From: Sulfurimonas sp.
GTDB lineage: Bacteria; Campylobacterota; Campylobacteria; Campylobacterales; Sulfurimonadaceae
Length of the DNA stretch: 64,000 bases
Direction of reading: 5' to 3'
NCBI RefSeq assembly: GCF_029027405.1
Contig: NZ_CP093396.1
Location: 744,001 to 808,000 of the forward strand
A program made the translations under genes and the position numbers. The first letter of the stretch is position 1; each line of letters starts with the position of its first letter. Positions 16,927 to 27,042 of the stretch are shown in pieces. A model generated the notes under the pieces. It was not told where the DNA came from. It saw only the letters and a list, made by a program, of their open reading frames with translations, and did not search any database.

Positions 16927-19271
16927 TGGCAAAAAAAGAGAAACGAGCCTTAGGAGCAGTAGCCTTTAACGAAGATGCTATGATATTAATTGCCCAAGCT
17001 TTAACAGGAAATGAAGCGAGTACAGACTCAAATGCTCAATGTGCTTCTTTTAATGAAAAAATTCGATGGGCTTATTTGCTTGTTGGATATAAAGAGAGTC
17101 AAGAGTTACGAAAAGCTAACAAAGATAACGAGTCTCTTCTGGATGCTATTAAAAGTAAGTATGCCCCCTTAGTTAAATCTGCTATTGATGAAAACGCAGT
17201 AAGTGAACGAAGTAAGATAAAACAGCAGGTGGTTGTTAAAAGTGGGAAACATATTAACTTAGTTCAATCCGTTGCATGTTCTAGCACCTCTTTAGAAGGG
17301 TTACTAAAAGTTTATCATATGAATGCACAAGCAAAGACCTTAGATGCTACCCATAAGGAAAAAGGTGCAATGAGAACACGAATGGTTCTTCCTTTTTCTA
17401 CAAAAGAGAGTCATAAACTTATTCAAAAAGAAAAAGGTAAAACAGAAGGTTCTTATAAACATCACGCTTTTGCAGTGGTAGCGTGGGCTTATGGTTACAA
17501 AGGTGAAGATGATAAGTTAGAGCTTATAAAAGCGCAAAACCCTATCGTCGCTCTTCTTCCAAAAATCCGCTTTGAGTGTGGTCTCTTTTTTGATGGAACC
17601 AATAATAATAAGTTTAATACACAGATGCGTTTGGATTATAAATCTTACTTAGATAAGAAAAAAGAAATTATTGGCTTGGAATCATTTTCAAAAGAAAGTT
17701 GGGAAAGTAAACTTGATGACCCAAATATTCCAAAATCTGAAGTATTAAAGTTAATCTTCAAAGACCTAAAAGAAAACATAGGTTCCTATGGTCACACTTC
17801 AATATCCGAAAAAAAGTATGATGGTGGAAGCTGGTTTTTTGGAATGTGGCAAGACAAAGTCTCTTACGATGCTGATAAGATATATGATTATTTTCGTGAT
17901 GAAGATTCAAAAGAGGTAGATGAGTTTATTGTTGATGAGCTTCTACCAAGTGGAAAAGATTCTAGTTATACAGGGGATGATACTAATGTTGTTAAACTGT
18001 ATGATTTGTATAACACACAAGTAAATAATTCAAGTCATAAAGAACAGCATCTTTACAAATGTTACAGAAAAAAGCTCTACATTACTGGTGCTGGAACTTA
18101 TGACAGTAGAAAAACTGGTAAAAAAGAGGAAGATGAAGTGTTCCGTGGTTCAGCTCTTGCAATGTTTTCAACAGGCGTTGTTACTAAGGTTGAACAGGCT
18201 TGTAAAGACTTAAGAAGAGAGTTAAAAGGGTTTAGTACAGGATATATTGATACTTTAGTTTTAGATGTTTTTGGATTTTCTCGTGGAGCAGCAGAAGCTA
18301 GACATTTTGTGGGTTCAATTTCAAAAGAATTAGATACCGTGTTTGAGAGAGAAGTAACAGATAAAAAAGGTAAAACTTATATAGAATATGAACTTAGTAA
18401 AAATGGTGAAAATCTCTATCCCTATTTGATTAAAGAGGGAAATGATGAAAAAGACCAGATTATAATTGACAGAATTATTTTTCGTTTTGTAGGTATTTTT
18501 GATACGGTTCCTCATTATGGACTCATCCAAAAAAATGATGCTGAAGATTTAGATTTAAAACTACATCATAAAAAGGTCTCAAGAGTAGTTCATTTAACTG
18601 CTCAACAAGAGTACAGATATAACTTTGACCTTTTTTCTATTAAAACATCTAGTAGTGAGCAACTACCAAAGCACTTTGAAGAGAAAGAGTTTTTTGGAGC
18701 ACACTCTGATGTTGGTGGTGGGTATGGCGATGATAATGATGAACTTCGTAACCTTCCGACACAATTTTTCCATGATATAGACCCTTCTTTTGATAAAAAG
18801 GTCATTTCTAAACTAAAGAAATGGAATAAATTATATTCTTGGGTTAAAGATGCAAAATTTGAATTTATAAATAATAAAAAAGAGTTTTTAAAAGATATTG
18901 AAAGTAAAAAAATTGCAGATGGGTTTTATATTGATAAATGGGAAAATGAGGGAGATGAAAACATGGAAGATGATACTACATATTATATCTACATGTACAG
19001 AAAATCCATTGACGCAGAGTATGCTCAAATACCATTTGAATATATGTTTGAAAAAGCAAAGAAACTTGTTCCTATGAAAAATCTTGGAAAATTAACATAC
19101 AAAAATATGAAAGAATTAGAGAAGGCTAAGGTACTTGACTTAGATGATGCGTATTTAAAGAAGTTTAAGTCACAGTTCTTACACCACTCTTCAACTTCAG
19201 GTATCGCCCACCATCCAAACAGCGGAGATGAAAATATCTTGTATGGAAAGCGTGATGTACATTATGTTTAG
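16926..19271 (+). CDS. DUF2235/Tle1-family phospholipase effector, type A (A1)
   Basis: 781 residues. An N-terminal region of unknown role (1-210, including IRWAYLLVGY) precedes the alpha/beta-hydrolase of the DUF2235/Tle1 family. Landmarks are FFDGTNNN at 221-228, nucleophile elbow GFSRG at 450-454 (Ser452), GAHSDVGGGY at 591-600 (probable catalytic Asp595) and FLHHSS at 751-756 (His753 or 754). Tle1 enzymes cleave membrane glycerophospholipids in the target periplasm. There is no signal peptide, as expected for cargo delivered on VgrG. Residues 239-276 are hypervariable between copies; here the second half reads SWESKLDDPNIPKSEVLKL. An ORF extension to 16854 exists only in this copy and was rejected. 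Confidence 0.9.
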   Translation: MAKKEKRALGAVAFNEDAMILIAQALTGNEASTDSNAQCASFNEKIRWAYLLVGYKESQELRKANKDNESLLDAIKSKYAPLVKSAIDENAVSERSKIKQQVVVKSGKHINLVQSVACSSTSLEGLLKVYHMNAQAKTLDATHKEKGAMRTRMVLPFSTKESHKLIQKEKGKTEGSYKHHAFAVVAWAYGYKGEDDKLELIKAQNPIVALLPKIRFECGLFFDGTNNNKFNTQMRLDYKSYLDKKKEIIGLESFSKESWESKLDDPNIPKSEVLKLIFKDLKENIGSYGHTSISEKKYDGGSWFFGMWQDKVSYDADKIYDYFRDEDSKEVDEFIVDELLPSGKDSSYTGDDTNVVKLYDLYNTQVNNSSHKEQHLYKCYRKKLYITGAGTYDSRKTGKKEEDEVFRGSALAMFSTGVVTKVEQACKDLRRELKGFSTGYIDTLVLDVFGFSRGAAEARHFVGSISKELDTVFEREVTDKKGKTYIEYELSKNGENLYPYLIKEGNDEKDQIIIDRIIFRFVGIFDTVPHYGLIQKNDAEDLDLKLHHKKVSRVVHLTAQQEYRYNFDLFSIKTSSSEQLPKHFEEKEFFGAHSDVGGGYGDDNDELRNLPTQFFHDIDPSFDKKVISKLKKWNKLYSWVKDAKFEFINNKKEFLKDIESKKIADGFYIDKWENEGDENMEDDTTYYIYMYRKSIDAEYAQIPFEYMFEKAKKLVPMKNLGKLTYKNMKELEKAKVLDLDDAYLKKFKSQFLHHSSTSGIAHHPNSGDENILYGKRDVHYV

Positions 19272-19322
19272 TAAATCTAAGCTCTAAAGTCTTTTTAACA
19301 TAAATAACTCATTATTTCACAG

Positions 19323-19385
19323 TTTAAGTTGTTTGTTGTATTTTAAAGACTATAATAAAACCCAAATTAACTATAAGGAAATTAA
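19323..19385 (+). promoter_or_regulatory. hcp2 promoter and ribosome-binding site
   Basis: TATAAT at 19351-19356 and AAGGAA at 19375-19380. The upstream block TTAAGTTGTTTGTTGTATTT recurs before hcp3 to hcp6. It sits in the 114-base gap after the A1 lipase, in which no clear intrinsic terminator is visible, so read-through from the preceding module is possible. Confidence 0.65.
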
Positions 19386-19904
19386 ATGGATAATCCAGTT
19401 TTTATGTCAATCGAAGGTAGCACACAAGGTAATATAACAGAAGGTGCAACAACACCAGAATCAGTAGGTAATATTTATCAGAATGGTCATGAAGATGAGG
19501 CGATAGTAAAAGCATTTACTCACAACATTAACATCCCACGAAATACGACTACAGGTCAGCCAACAGGTCAAAGAACTCACAACCCATTGATTGTTACTAA
19601 ACTAATTGATAAAAGTTCACCACTTCTTTATAATGCACTAACTAAAGGTGAGACTTTAAAGAAAGTAGAACTTAAATGGTATAGAACTTCATATGCAGGT
19701 AAACCTGAGCATTACTACAGTATGACTCTTGAAGATGCTGTAATAACTAATATGGATGCATCAATGGAATCTCAAGAGAGTGCATCAGCGGCTCAAGTTA
19801 TGCCTCTTGAAATAGTATCTTTTTCTTACAGAAAGATTTCTTGGAGACATGAAACTGCTAGTACATCTGGAGAAGATGACTGGAGAGTAGGTGTAGGAGC
19901 GTAA
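19386..19904 (+). CDS. hcp: Hcp (copy 2)
   Basis: 172 residues. The only hcp copy whose protein differs: Ser to Ala in SQESASAA and Val to Ile in PLEIVSF, both conservative and near residues 138-149. It heads module A2. Otherwise as copy 1. Confidence 0.97.
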   Translation: MDNPVFMSIEGSTQGNITEGATTPESVGNIYQNGHEDEAIVKAFTHNINIPRNTTTGQPTGQRTHNPLIVTKLIDKSSPLLYNALTKGETLKKVELKWYRTSYAGKPEHYYSMTLEDAVITNMDASMESQESASAAQVMPLEIVSFSYRKISWRHETASTSGEDDWRVGVGA

Positions 19905-19918
19905 GCCCCTATACTTTA

Positions 19919-19979
19919 TTTCGGGGAAACCCGGAAAATAAGTTTTAGTGTGAAAAGTATATTTTAGTACTTTTCATAC
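19919..19979 (+). promoter_or_regulatory. Double hairpin in the hcp2-vgrG2 spacer
   Basis: Same two stems as after hcp1. In the second stem the loop-closing C-G pair becomes U-G (AAGTAT opposite GTACTT), so pairing is kept despite the base change. Confidence 0.55.
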
Positions 19980-20020
19980 CAAAGTTTATTAAGTATCTAA
20001 GTATCTTTAAAAGGTAGAAA

Positions 20021-22903
20021 ATGTCACAACTAGCATCTCCCATGAACAGTAAAATCCACCAACGAATCTCAGCCCAACTAAAACTACCTGAATATAATCA
20101 AGCAGATACTATAATGCAAGGAAGAGACTCCTATAGCGTATATGAACTAGAAGGTAAAAGTTCAATCTTAACTGGATACGAATATAAACTTACCTTCATA
20201 AGTGATGAAGAGATAAATGTAGAAGATATAGTAGATACAGAGACAGAACTACACTTAAGAGATGAAACAAGCCCACTAAACTCTAAAAAGATATATGGAA
20301 AAATCATTGAAGCTAAAGAGAATGGAAGTGTAGCAAGAAAAAAGCTTTACCAAATAAAAATAGTATCCCCTCTACACTATCTTTCACTTAACCAAAGATA
20401 TGAAGTTTATCAAGAGATGAATGTACCTGATATCATTTCATCTATCATTGCAAAATATTCAGTACTACTAAATATTCAACTTGATGTAAAAATAGATACT
20501 CAAACTATACCAAAGCGTCATACTTGTACACAGTATAAACAAAGTGATTTTGAATTTATTAAAATGTTGTGTGAAGAAGAAGGTTACATCCTTCTAATAG
20601 ATGCATCTTCAAATAATCCATACACAGTTACCCTCTGTGAACTAAACGAACATGCTCCACTAAATACAGAAATCATAGAATGTACATATAATAAAGTTAA
20701 AACATTTTCAACATCAGCACAAGCACAAGACTATTATGAAAATAAAAAGCCTTCCTTAGACTTCAGTATACAAGCAGGACAAGTAATGCATAGTCATACT
20801 TTTGCTGATAATGAAGTAACATCCCAATTACGCTCAGATATAAAAAAAGAGACTCTCCGTGATAGACTTGATAAACTAGATGAGTCTCTGTATAAAGACC
20901 TCTCTCGTTATGCAAAGATAGATGCAGAGCAAGGTTTTTCACAAGGTATTAGAGTTCTAGGAAACTCAGAAGAATTAAGTGTTAAAGATGGAGTAGTTCT
21001 AAACCTAAAAGATATTAAAGGACATAAGAATACTCAAGTAATTGTTCTAAGTGTAAAATATAAAGCAACATTTCCAAATGCCTTAGATGAGTATGCTCAA
21101 GTTGCAGATGATGAACAACAAGCACAGTACAGTGTAGAGTTCATAGCAATCCCAAGTGATGTTATATATAGACCCCAAGTAATTACTTCTAAACCACGAA
21201 TCCACTCTATACAAACAGCAATAGTTTCAAATACAGATAAAGATACTCAAAAGTTTGCAAATGAAATAGATGTAAACGAAAGAGGAGAGATAAAAGTAAT
21301 ATTTCACTTTGATGAAAAGAGACCTACCTCTGCTTATGTACCACTCTCAAATATTTATAGTGGAGATGGCTATGGAGTACAGTTCTTACCTAGAGTTAAC
21401 TCTGAAGTAATAGTAAGCTTTATAAATGGAGATATAGATAGACCAATAATAACGGGAGCTTTGCACAATGGAGAGAACCGACATCCATTTAACCTGCCAA
21501 AAGAAAAAACAAAGTCATTTATAAAAACCCAAACAACACCCCAATACGAAGATAAAGAGGGATATAATGAACTACTCTTTGAAGATAAACAAGGAGAAGA
21601 GTTACTAAGCCTAAGAGCACAGAATGATTATGAACTAAATGTACTAAACAATAGTAATACACATATAGCAAATAATAAAAAAACAATCATAGATAATGAC
21701 CTAGAACTCTCTGTCCAAAACGATTCAACCCAAACAATAGGAAATGATAAGAAAGTAAATATACTAGGTAATGAGATAAAGACAATAGAAAAAGAGCAAA
21801 TACTAACAATCAAAGAAGACCAAGAGATACATATACTTAGAGATGCTAACACCATCATCAATAATAATCAAAAAACAATCATAGAACAAGATCTTATCCA
21901 AAGGATAAAAGGTCAAGTAACTCACTATATAGAAAAAGACCAAAAAGAAAAATACTTAGCAAATCTATTTTTACAAATAGAAGCAGAACTTGGAATTGAA
22001 ATAACAAGTTCTTACCATTTAAACGCAAAAACAATTAAACAAGAAGCTGAAACTGTAGAACTAGAAGCAAGTGATGGAATAAGCCTAAAGTGTGGGGGAA
22101 GTGTTCTAACTGTAGATGGAGGAGGGATTCATCTAAAAGCATCAAAAGTTGATACTAACTCAGGAAATGGAGGAGTAACAGCGAGTAACATTGCTATTGC
22201 TAAAATAGAAAAACCACTCTATAATAAACTCAAAGTTACAAAAGTTGAAGCAAGCATTACTAAACAAGATGAGATTACCCAAGTATTAACATACACAGCT
22301 AGTGTAGAAAAGTTTGAAGATGGAACATGGAGTGAAACAACAGAACTTACAACAACACAAGAGGCACAAATCAACTGGTACTTCATTAAAAATAATGACC
22401 AAGAGAATAAAGATATATTAACAGATAACCCAACAGACGATACCATTAACATCAAAGGTTTAAAAATGTCTGTTACACTCGAAAAAGAGAATATCTATAA
22501 ACACGGACATGCTCATGCATTTGTAGTTGATGCAGTTGAAGAAGGATATGAAGTTACTGAACTTATGCGTTATCTTGAAGTAGAAAATATTTATCATGTA
22601 GGAAAAATAAAAGATGGTTCAGTAGAATGTGAAGCAACATTAAATGTTGAAGATATTAAAGAAGATGAAAAAGCAAAAATTCGTTGGAACATTAACGGAA
22701 AAGAGAAATCAGAGCTAAATGGAAAAACAGAGATAACACACGATTTAAAAGAAGAGAAAGTTAGAGATATTCTCTTTAAAGCTTATATCGAAGGAAATCC
22801 TGAAAGTGCAGCTATTATTACTTTGAGTAATGATGTTGAAAATGAAGAGAAAACAACAGGCGACATTAAGGATGAAAAGGAAGTTTCAAATAATGATTCT
22901 TAA
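20021..22903 (+). CDS. vgrG: VgrG, type-A tail (vgrG2, module A2)
   Basis: 960 residues, same domain order as vgrG1 with scattered substitutions (for example Pro for Ser at LPEYN, Leu for Ile at VELEAS, Asn-Gly-Gly at SGNGGVT). It carries the type-A tail. The 3' end overlaps its Sel1 gene by 11 bases. Confidence 0.95.
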   Translation: MSQLASPMNSKIHQRISAQLKLPEYNQADTIMQGRDSYSVYELEGKSSILTGYEYKLTFISDEEINVEDIVDTETELHLRDETSPLNSKKIYGKIIEAKENGSVARKKLYQIKIVSPLHYLSLNQRYEVYQEMNVPDIISSIIAKYSVLLNIQLDVKIDTQTIPKRHTCTQYKQSDFEFIKMLCEEEGYILLIDASSNNPYTVTLCELNEHAPLNTEIIECTYNKVKTFSTSAQAQDYYENKKPSLDFSIQAGQVMHSHTFADNEVTSQLRSDIKKETLRDRLDKLDESLYKDLSRYAKIDAEQGFSQGIRVLGNSEELSVKDGVVLNLKDIKGHKNTQVIVLSVKYKATFPNALDEYAQVADDEQQAQYSVEFIAIPSDVIYRPQVITSKPRIHSIQTAIVSNTDKDTQKFANEIDVNERGEIKVIFHFDEKRPTSAYVPLSNIYSGDGYGVQFLPRVNSEVIVSFINGDIDRPIITGALHNGENRHPFNLPKEKTKSFIKTQTTPQYEDKEGYNELLFEDKQGEELLSLRAQNDYELNVLNNSNTHIANNKKTIIDNDLELSVQNDSTQTIGNDKKVNILGNEIKTIEKEQILTIKEDQEIHILRDANTIINNNQKTIIEQDLIQRIKGQVTHYIEKDQKEKYLANLFLQIEAELGIEITSSYHLNAKTIKQEAETVELEASDGISLKCGGSVLTVDGGGIHLKASKVDTNSGNGGVTASNIAIAKIEKPLYNKLKVTKVEASITKQDEITQVLTYTASVEKFEDGTWSETTELTTTQEAQINWYFIKNNDQENKDILTDNPTDDTINIKGLKMSVTLEKENIYKHGHAHAFVVDAVEEGYEVTELMRYLEVENIYHVGKIKDGSVECEATLNVEDIKEDEKAKIRWNINGKEKSELNGKTEITHDLKEEKVRDILFKAYIEGNPESAAIITLSNDVENEEKTTGDIKDEKEVSNNDS

Positions 22904-23948
22904 GTATATATTAGCATTTTTAGTAATAACTAGCGTACTCCAAGCAAAGCTTGGAAGTTGTCAAGTAGGCGATGGTAAAAGTAGTTTTGTGAAATGTTTA
23001 GTAAAAGAAGCAAAAAAAACAGACAGTATTGAAGATATAAACTTCTTAGCATCATTTTACGCAATAGATAAAGAATATGATAAGTCTATCTCTTGGTATA
23101 AAAAGTCAGCAGAAAAAGGTGATGCTAAAGCTGCTTTTTTCTTAGGTGGTATTTATGATGAAGCTCTTGATGATAAAAAAGAAGCTCTTAAATGGTATAA
23201 AAAATCTGCTATGCAAGATTATGATGATGCCAAGCAACATCTTAATGAAACGATGGAAAATGTTTATGGTAAAAGTAACACCATAGATATATATAAAAAA
23301 GCTATAAAAAAAGGCGAAGATGTTTATTGGAATAAGCAGTTTTTAGCTAACTTTTATTTTAGGGTTAAAGAGTATACAAAAAGAGAAGAGATTTTAAAAG
23401 AATTAATTAAAGAGTTTCCTAAACAAAAGGCTGATTGGCTTACAATGATAGCAGATGCTTATACTAAAAACTATATGAATAATAAAGAGATGGAAAATAA
23501 ATACTATCATCAAGCGGCTGAATTTGGAAGTACAAATGCTATGCATAATATTGGTTTAGACTATGCAGAAAAAGGCGATTATAAAACAGCTGAGATGTGG
23601 TTTAGGAAAGCAGATGAAAATAAAATGGTCTGTTTGATGTATAAAGAAATAATTAAAGATAAGGTTAGAGCTTTAGAGTGCTATCAAAAAGAGGCTGAAA
23701 GTGGAAAAATCAAAGATTTATATGCCTTAGCATATTGGTATCATCTAGGTTATGGAGAATATGAAAAGGCTATTCCTTTATATGAAAAATTAGTTAATTT
23801 AAATTATTCAGGTGCTGCACTAAACTTAGCTGTCGTATATAAGTATGATATAAAGAATAAAGAAAAAATGTTATTTTGGTATAAAAAAGCCGCATCTATG
23901 GGCAACCAAAAAGCTATAAAATACTTAAGAAAGAAAGGATTACTCTAA
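22893..23948 (+). CDS. Exported Sel1-repeat protein, candidate immunity protein (A2)
   Basis: 351 residues; signal peptide and Cys pair as in A1. From residue 149 to 244 it carries the second allele (FRVKEYTKREEILKELIKEF), shared with the module D copy rather than with A1 or A3. Its C-terminal block (about 266-328, KDLYALAYWYHLGYGEYEKA) is unique, and the last ~25 residues return to the common sequence. The lipase beside it carries the matching second allele of its own variable window. Confidence 0.8.
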   Translation: MILKYILAFLVITSVLQAKLGSCQVGDGKSSFVKCLVKEAKKTDSIEDINFLASFYAIDKEYDKSISWYKKSAEKGDAKAAFFLGGIYDEALDDKKEALKWYKKSAMQDYDDAKQHLNETMENVYGKSNTIDIYKKAIKKGEDVYWNKQFLANFYFRVKEYTKREEILKELIKEFPKQKADWLTMIADAYTKNYMNNKEMENKYYHQAAEFGSTNAMHNIGLDYAEKGDYKTAEMWFRKADENKMVCLMYKEIIKDKVRALECYQKEAESGKIKDLYALAYWYHLGYGEYEKAIPLYEKLVNLNYSGAALNLAVVYKYDIKNKEKMLFWYKKAASMGNQKAIKYLRKKGLL

Positions 23949-26293
23949 TGGCAAAAAAAGAGAAACGAGCCTTAGGAGCAGTAGCCTTTAACGAAGATGC
24001 TATGATATTAATTGCCCAAGCTTTAACAGGAAATGAAGCGAGTACAGACTCAAATGCTCAATGTGCTTCTTTTAATGAAAAAATTCGATGGGCTTATTTG
24101 CTTGTTGGATATAAAGAGAGTCAAGAGTTACGAAAAGCTAACAAAGATAACGAGTCTCTTCTGGATGCTATTAAAAGTAAGTATGCCCCCTTAGTTAAAT
24201 CTGCTATTGATGAAAACGCAGTAAGTGAACGAAGTAAGATAAAACAGCAGATGGTTGTTAAAAGTGGGAAACATATTAACTTAGTTCAATCCGTTGCATG
24301 TTCTAGCACCTCTTTAGAAGGGTTACTAAAAGTTTATCATATGAATGCACAAGCAAAGACCTTAGATGCTGTCCATAAAGAAAAAGGTGCGATGAGAACA
24401 AGAATGGTTCTTCCTTTTTCTACAAAAGAGTGTCATAAACTTATTCAAAAAGAAAAAGGTAAAACAGAAGGTTCTTATAAACATCACGCTTTTGCAGTGG
24501 TAGCGTGGGCTTATGGTTACAAAGGTGAAGATGATAAGTTAGAGCTTATAAAAGCGCAAAACCCTATCGTCGCTCTTCTTCCAAAAATCCGCTTTGAGTG
24601 TGGTCTCTTTTTTGATGGAACCAATAATAATAAGTTCAATACACAGATGCGTTTGGATTATGAAAGATATTTAGAAAATAAACACAAAATAATTGATGCA
24701 AATAATGCTCCAGAAGAAAGTTTAGAACGACTAATAATGAGTAAAGATGTTCCAAAATCAAAAGTCTTACCTCTAATCTTCAAAGACCTAAAAGAAAACA
24801 TAGGTTCCTATGGTCACACTTCAATATCCGAAAAAAAGTATGATGGTGGAAGCTGGTTTTTTGGAATGTGGCAAGACAAAGTCTCTTACGATGCTGATAA
24901 GATATATGATTATTTTCGTGATGAAGATTCAAAAGAGGTAGATGAGTTTATTGTTGATGAGCTTCTACCAAGTGGAAAAGATTCTAGTTATACAGGGGAT
25001 GATACTAATGTTGTTAAACTGTATGATTTGTATAACACACAAGTAAATAATTCAAGTCATAAAGAACAGCATCTTTACAAATGTTACAGAAAAAAGCTCT
25101 ACATTACTGGTGCTGGAACTTATGACAGTAGAAAAACTGGTAAAAAAGAGGAAGATGAAGTGTTCCGTGGTTCAGCTCTTGCAATGTTTTCAACAGGCGT
25201 AGTAACTAAGGTTGAACAGGCTTGTAAAGACTTAAGAAGAGAGTTAAAAGGGTTTAGTACAGGATATATTGATACTTTAGTTTTAGATGTTTTTGGATTT
25301 TCTCGTGGAGCAGCAGAAGCTAGACATTTTGTGGGTTCAATTTCAAAAGAATTAGATACCGTGTTTGAGAGAGAAGTAACAGATAAAAAAGGTAAAACTT
25401 ATATAGAATATGAACTTAGTAAAAATGGTGAAAATCTCTATCCCTATTTGATTAAAGAGGGAAATGATGAAAAAGACCAGATTATAATTGACAGAATTAT
25501 TTTTCGTTTTGTAGGTATTTTTGATACGGTTCCTCATTATGGACTCATCCAAAAAAATGATGCTGAAGATTTAGATTTAAAACTACATCATAAAAAGGTC
25601 TCAAGAGTAGTTCATTTAACTGCTCAACAAGAGTACAGATATAACTTTGACCTTTTTTCTATTAAAACATCTAGTAGTGAGCAACTACCAAAGCACTTTG
25701 AAGAGAAAGAGTTTTTTGGAGCACACTCTGATGTTGGTGGTGGGTATGGCGATGATAATGATGAACTTCGTAACCTTCCGACACAATTTTTCCATGATAT
25801 AGACCCTTCTTTTGATAAAAAGGTCATTTCTAAACTAAAGAAATGGAATAAATTATATTCTTGGGTTAAAGATGCAAAATTTGAATTTATAAATAATAAA
25901 AAAGAGTTTTTAAAAGATATTGAAAGTAAAAAAATTGCAGATGGGTTTTATATTGATAAATGGGAAAATGAGGGAGATGAAAACATGGAAGATGATACTA
26001 CATATTATATCTACATGTACAGAAAATCCATTGACGCAGAGTATGCTCAAATACCATTTGAATATATGTTTGAAAAAGCAAAGAAACTTGTTCCTATGAA
26101 AAATCTTGGAAAATTAACATACAAAAATATGAAAGAATTAGAGAAGACTAAGGTACTTGACTTAGATGATGCGTATTTAAAGAAGTTTAAGTCACAGTTT
26201 TTACACCACTCTTCAACTTCAGGTATCGCCCACCATCCAAACAGCGGAGATGAAAATATCTTGTATGGAAAGCGTGATGTACATTATGTTTAG
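23948..26293 (+). CDS. DUF2235/Tle1-family phospholipase effector, type A (A2)
   Basis: 781 residues, near-identical to the A1 lipase, including GFSRG (Ser452), GAHSDVGGGY and FLHHSS. The difference is concentrated at 239-276, where it reads ERYLENKHKIIDANNAPEE and then LIMSKDVPKSKVLPL, the allele also found in module D. A few single substitutions occur elsewhere (Met for Val after KIKQQ, Cys for Ser in TKECHK). The start shares one base with the Sel1 stop. Confidence 0.9.
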   Translation: MAKKEKRALGAVAFNEDAMILIAQALTGNEASTDSNAQCASFNEKIRWAYLLVGYKESQELRKANKDNESLLDAIKSKYAPLVKSAIDENAVSERSKIKQQMVVKSGKHINLVQSVACSSTSLEGLLKVYHMNAQAKTLDAVHKEKGAMRTRMVLPFSTKECHKLIQKEKGKTEGSYKHHAFAVVAWAYGYKGEDDKLELIKAQNPIVALLPKIRFECGLFFDGTNNNKFNTQMRLDYERYLENKHKIIDANNAPEESLERLIMSKDVPKSKVLPLIFKDLKENIGSYGHTSISEKKYDGGSWFFGMWQDKVSYDADKIYDYFRDEDSKEVDEFIVDELLPSGKDSSYTGDDTNVVKLYDLYNTQVNNSSHKEQHLYKCYRKKLYITGAGTYDSRKTGKKEEDEVFRGSALAMFSTGVVTKVEQACKDLRRELKGFSTGYIDTLVLDVFGFSRGAAEARHFVGSISKELDTVFEREVTDKKGKTYIEYELSKNGENLYPYLIKEGNDEKDQIIIDRIIFRFVGIFDTVPHYGLIQKNDAEDLDLKLHHKKVSRVVHLTAQQEYRYNFDLFSIKTSSSEQLPKHFEEKEFFGAHSDVGGGYGDDNDELRNLPTQFFHDIDPSFDKKVISKLKKWNKLYSWVKDAKFEFINNKKEFLKDIESKKIADGFYIDKWENEGDENMEDDTTYYIYMYRKSIDAEYAQIPFEYMFEKAKKLVPMKNLGKLTYKNMKELEKTKVLDLDDAYLKKFKSQFLHHSSTSGIAHHPNSGDENILYGKRDVHYV

Positions 26294-26344
26294 TAAATCT
26301 AAGCTCTAAAGTCTTTTTAACATAAATAACTCATTATTTCACAG

Positions 26345-26407
26345 TTTAAGTTGTTTGTTGTATTTTAAAGACTATAATAAAACCCAAATTAACTATAAGG
26401 AAATTAA
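26345..26407 (+). promoter_or_regulatory. hcp3 promoter and ribosome-binding site
   Basis: TATAAT at 26373-26378 and AAGGAA just before the ATG. Identical in layout to the hcp2 promoter, exactly 7022 bp earlier. Confidence 0.65.
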
Positions 26408-26926
26408 ATGGATAATCCAGTTTTTATGTCAATCGAAGGTAGCACACAAGGTAATATAACAGAGGGTGCAACAACACCAGAATCAGTAGGTAATATTTAT
26501 CAGAATGGTCATGAAGATGAGGCGATAGTAAAAGCATTTACTCACAACATCAACATCCCACGAAATACGACTACAGGTCAACCAACAGGTCAAAGAACTC
26601 ATAACCCATTGATTGTAACTAAACTAATTGATAAGAGTTCACCACTTCTTTATAATGCACTAACTAAAGGTGAGACTTTAAAGAAAGTAGAACTTAAATG
26701 GTATAGAACTTCATATGCAGGTAAACCTGAGCATTACTACAGTATGACTCTTGAAGATGCTGTAATAACTAATATGGATGCATCTATGGAATCTCAAGAG
26801 AGTTCATCAGCGGCTCAAGTTATGCCTCTTGAAGTAGTATCTTTTTCTTACAGAAAGATTTCTTGGAGACATGAAACTGCTAGTACATCTGGAGAAGATG
26901 ACTGGAGAGTAGGTGTAGGAGCGTAA
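26408..26926 (+). CDS. hcp: Hcp (copy 3)
   Basis: 172 residues, protein identical to copy 1, with a few synonymous changes (such as AACATC for AACATT). It heads module A3. Confidence 0.97.
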   Translation: MDNPVFMSIEGSTQGNITEGATTPESVGNIYQNGHEDEAIVKAFTHNINIPRNTTTGQPTGQRTHNPLIVTKLIDKSSPLLYNALTKGETLKKVELKWYRTSYAGKPEHYYSMTLEDAVITNMDASMESQESSSAAQVMPLEVVSFSYRKISWRHETASTSGEDDWRVGVGA

Positions 26927-26940
26927 GCCCCTATACTTTA

Positions 26941-27001
26941 TTTCGGGGAAACCCGGAAAATAAATTTTAGTGTGAAAAGTATATTTTTGTACTTTTCATA
27001 C
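26941..27001 (+). promoter_or_regulatory. Double hairpin in the hcp3-vgrG3 spacer
   Basis: Both stems are kept. The only change relative to hcp2 is in the loop of the second hairpin (A to T), which leaves the 13-bp stem intact. Confidence 0.55.
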
Positions 27002-27042
27002 CAAAGTTTATTAAGTATCTAAGTATCTTTAAAAGGTAGAAA

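Noticed and set aside
19272..19322. Terminator after the type-A lipase
   Set aside because: A short T-run follows TCTAAAGTC, but no stable GC-containing stem precedes it.
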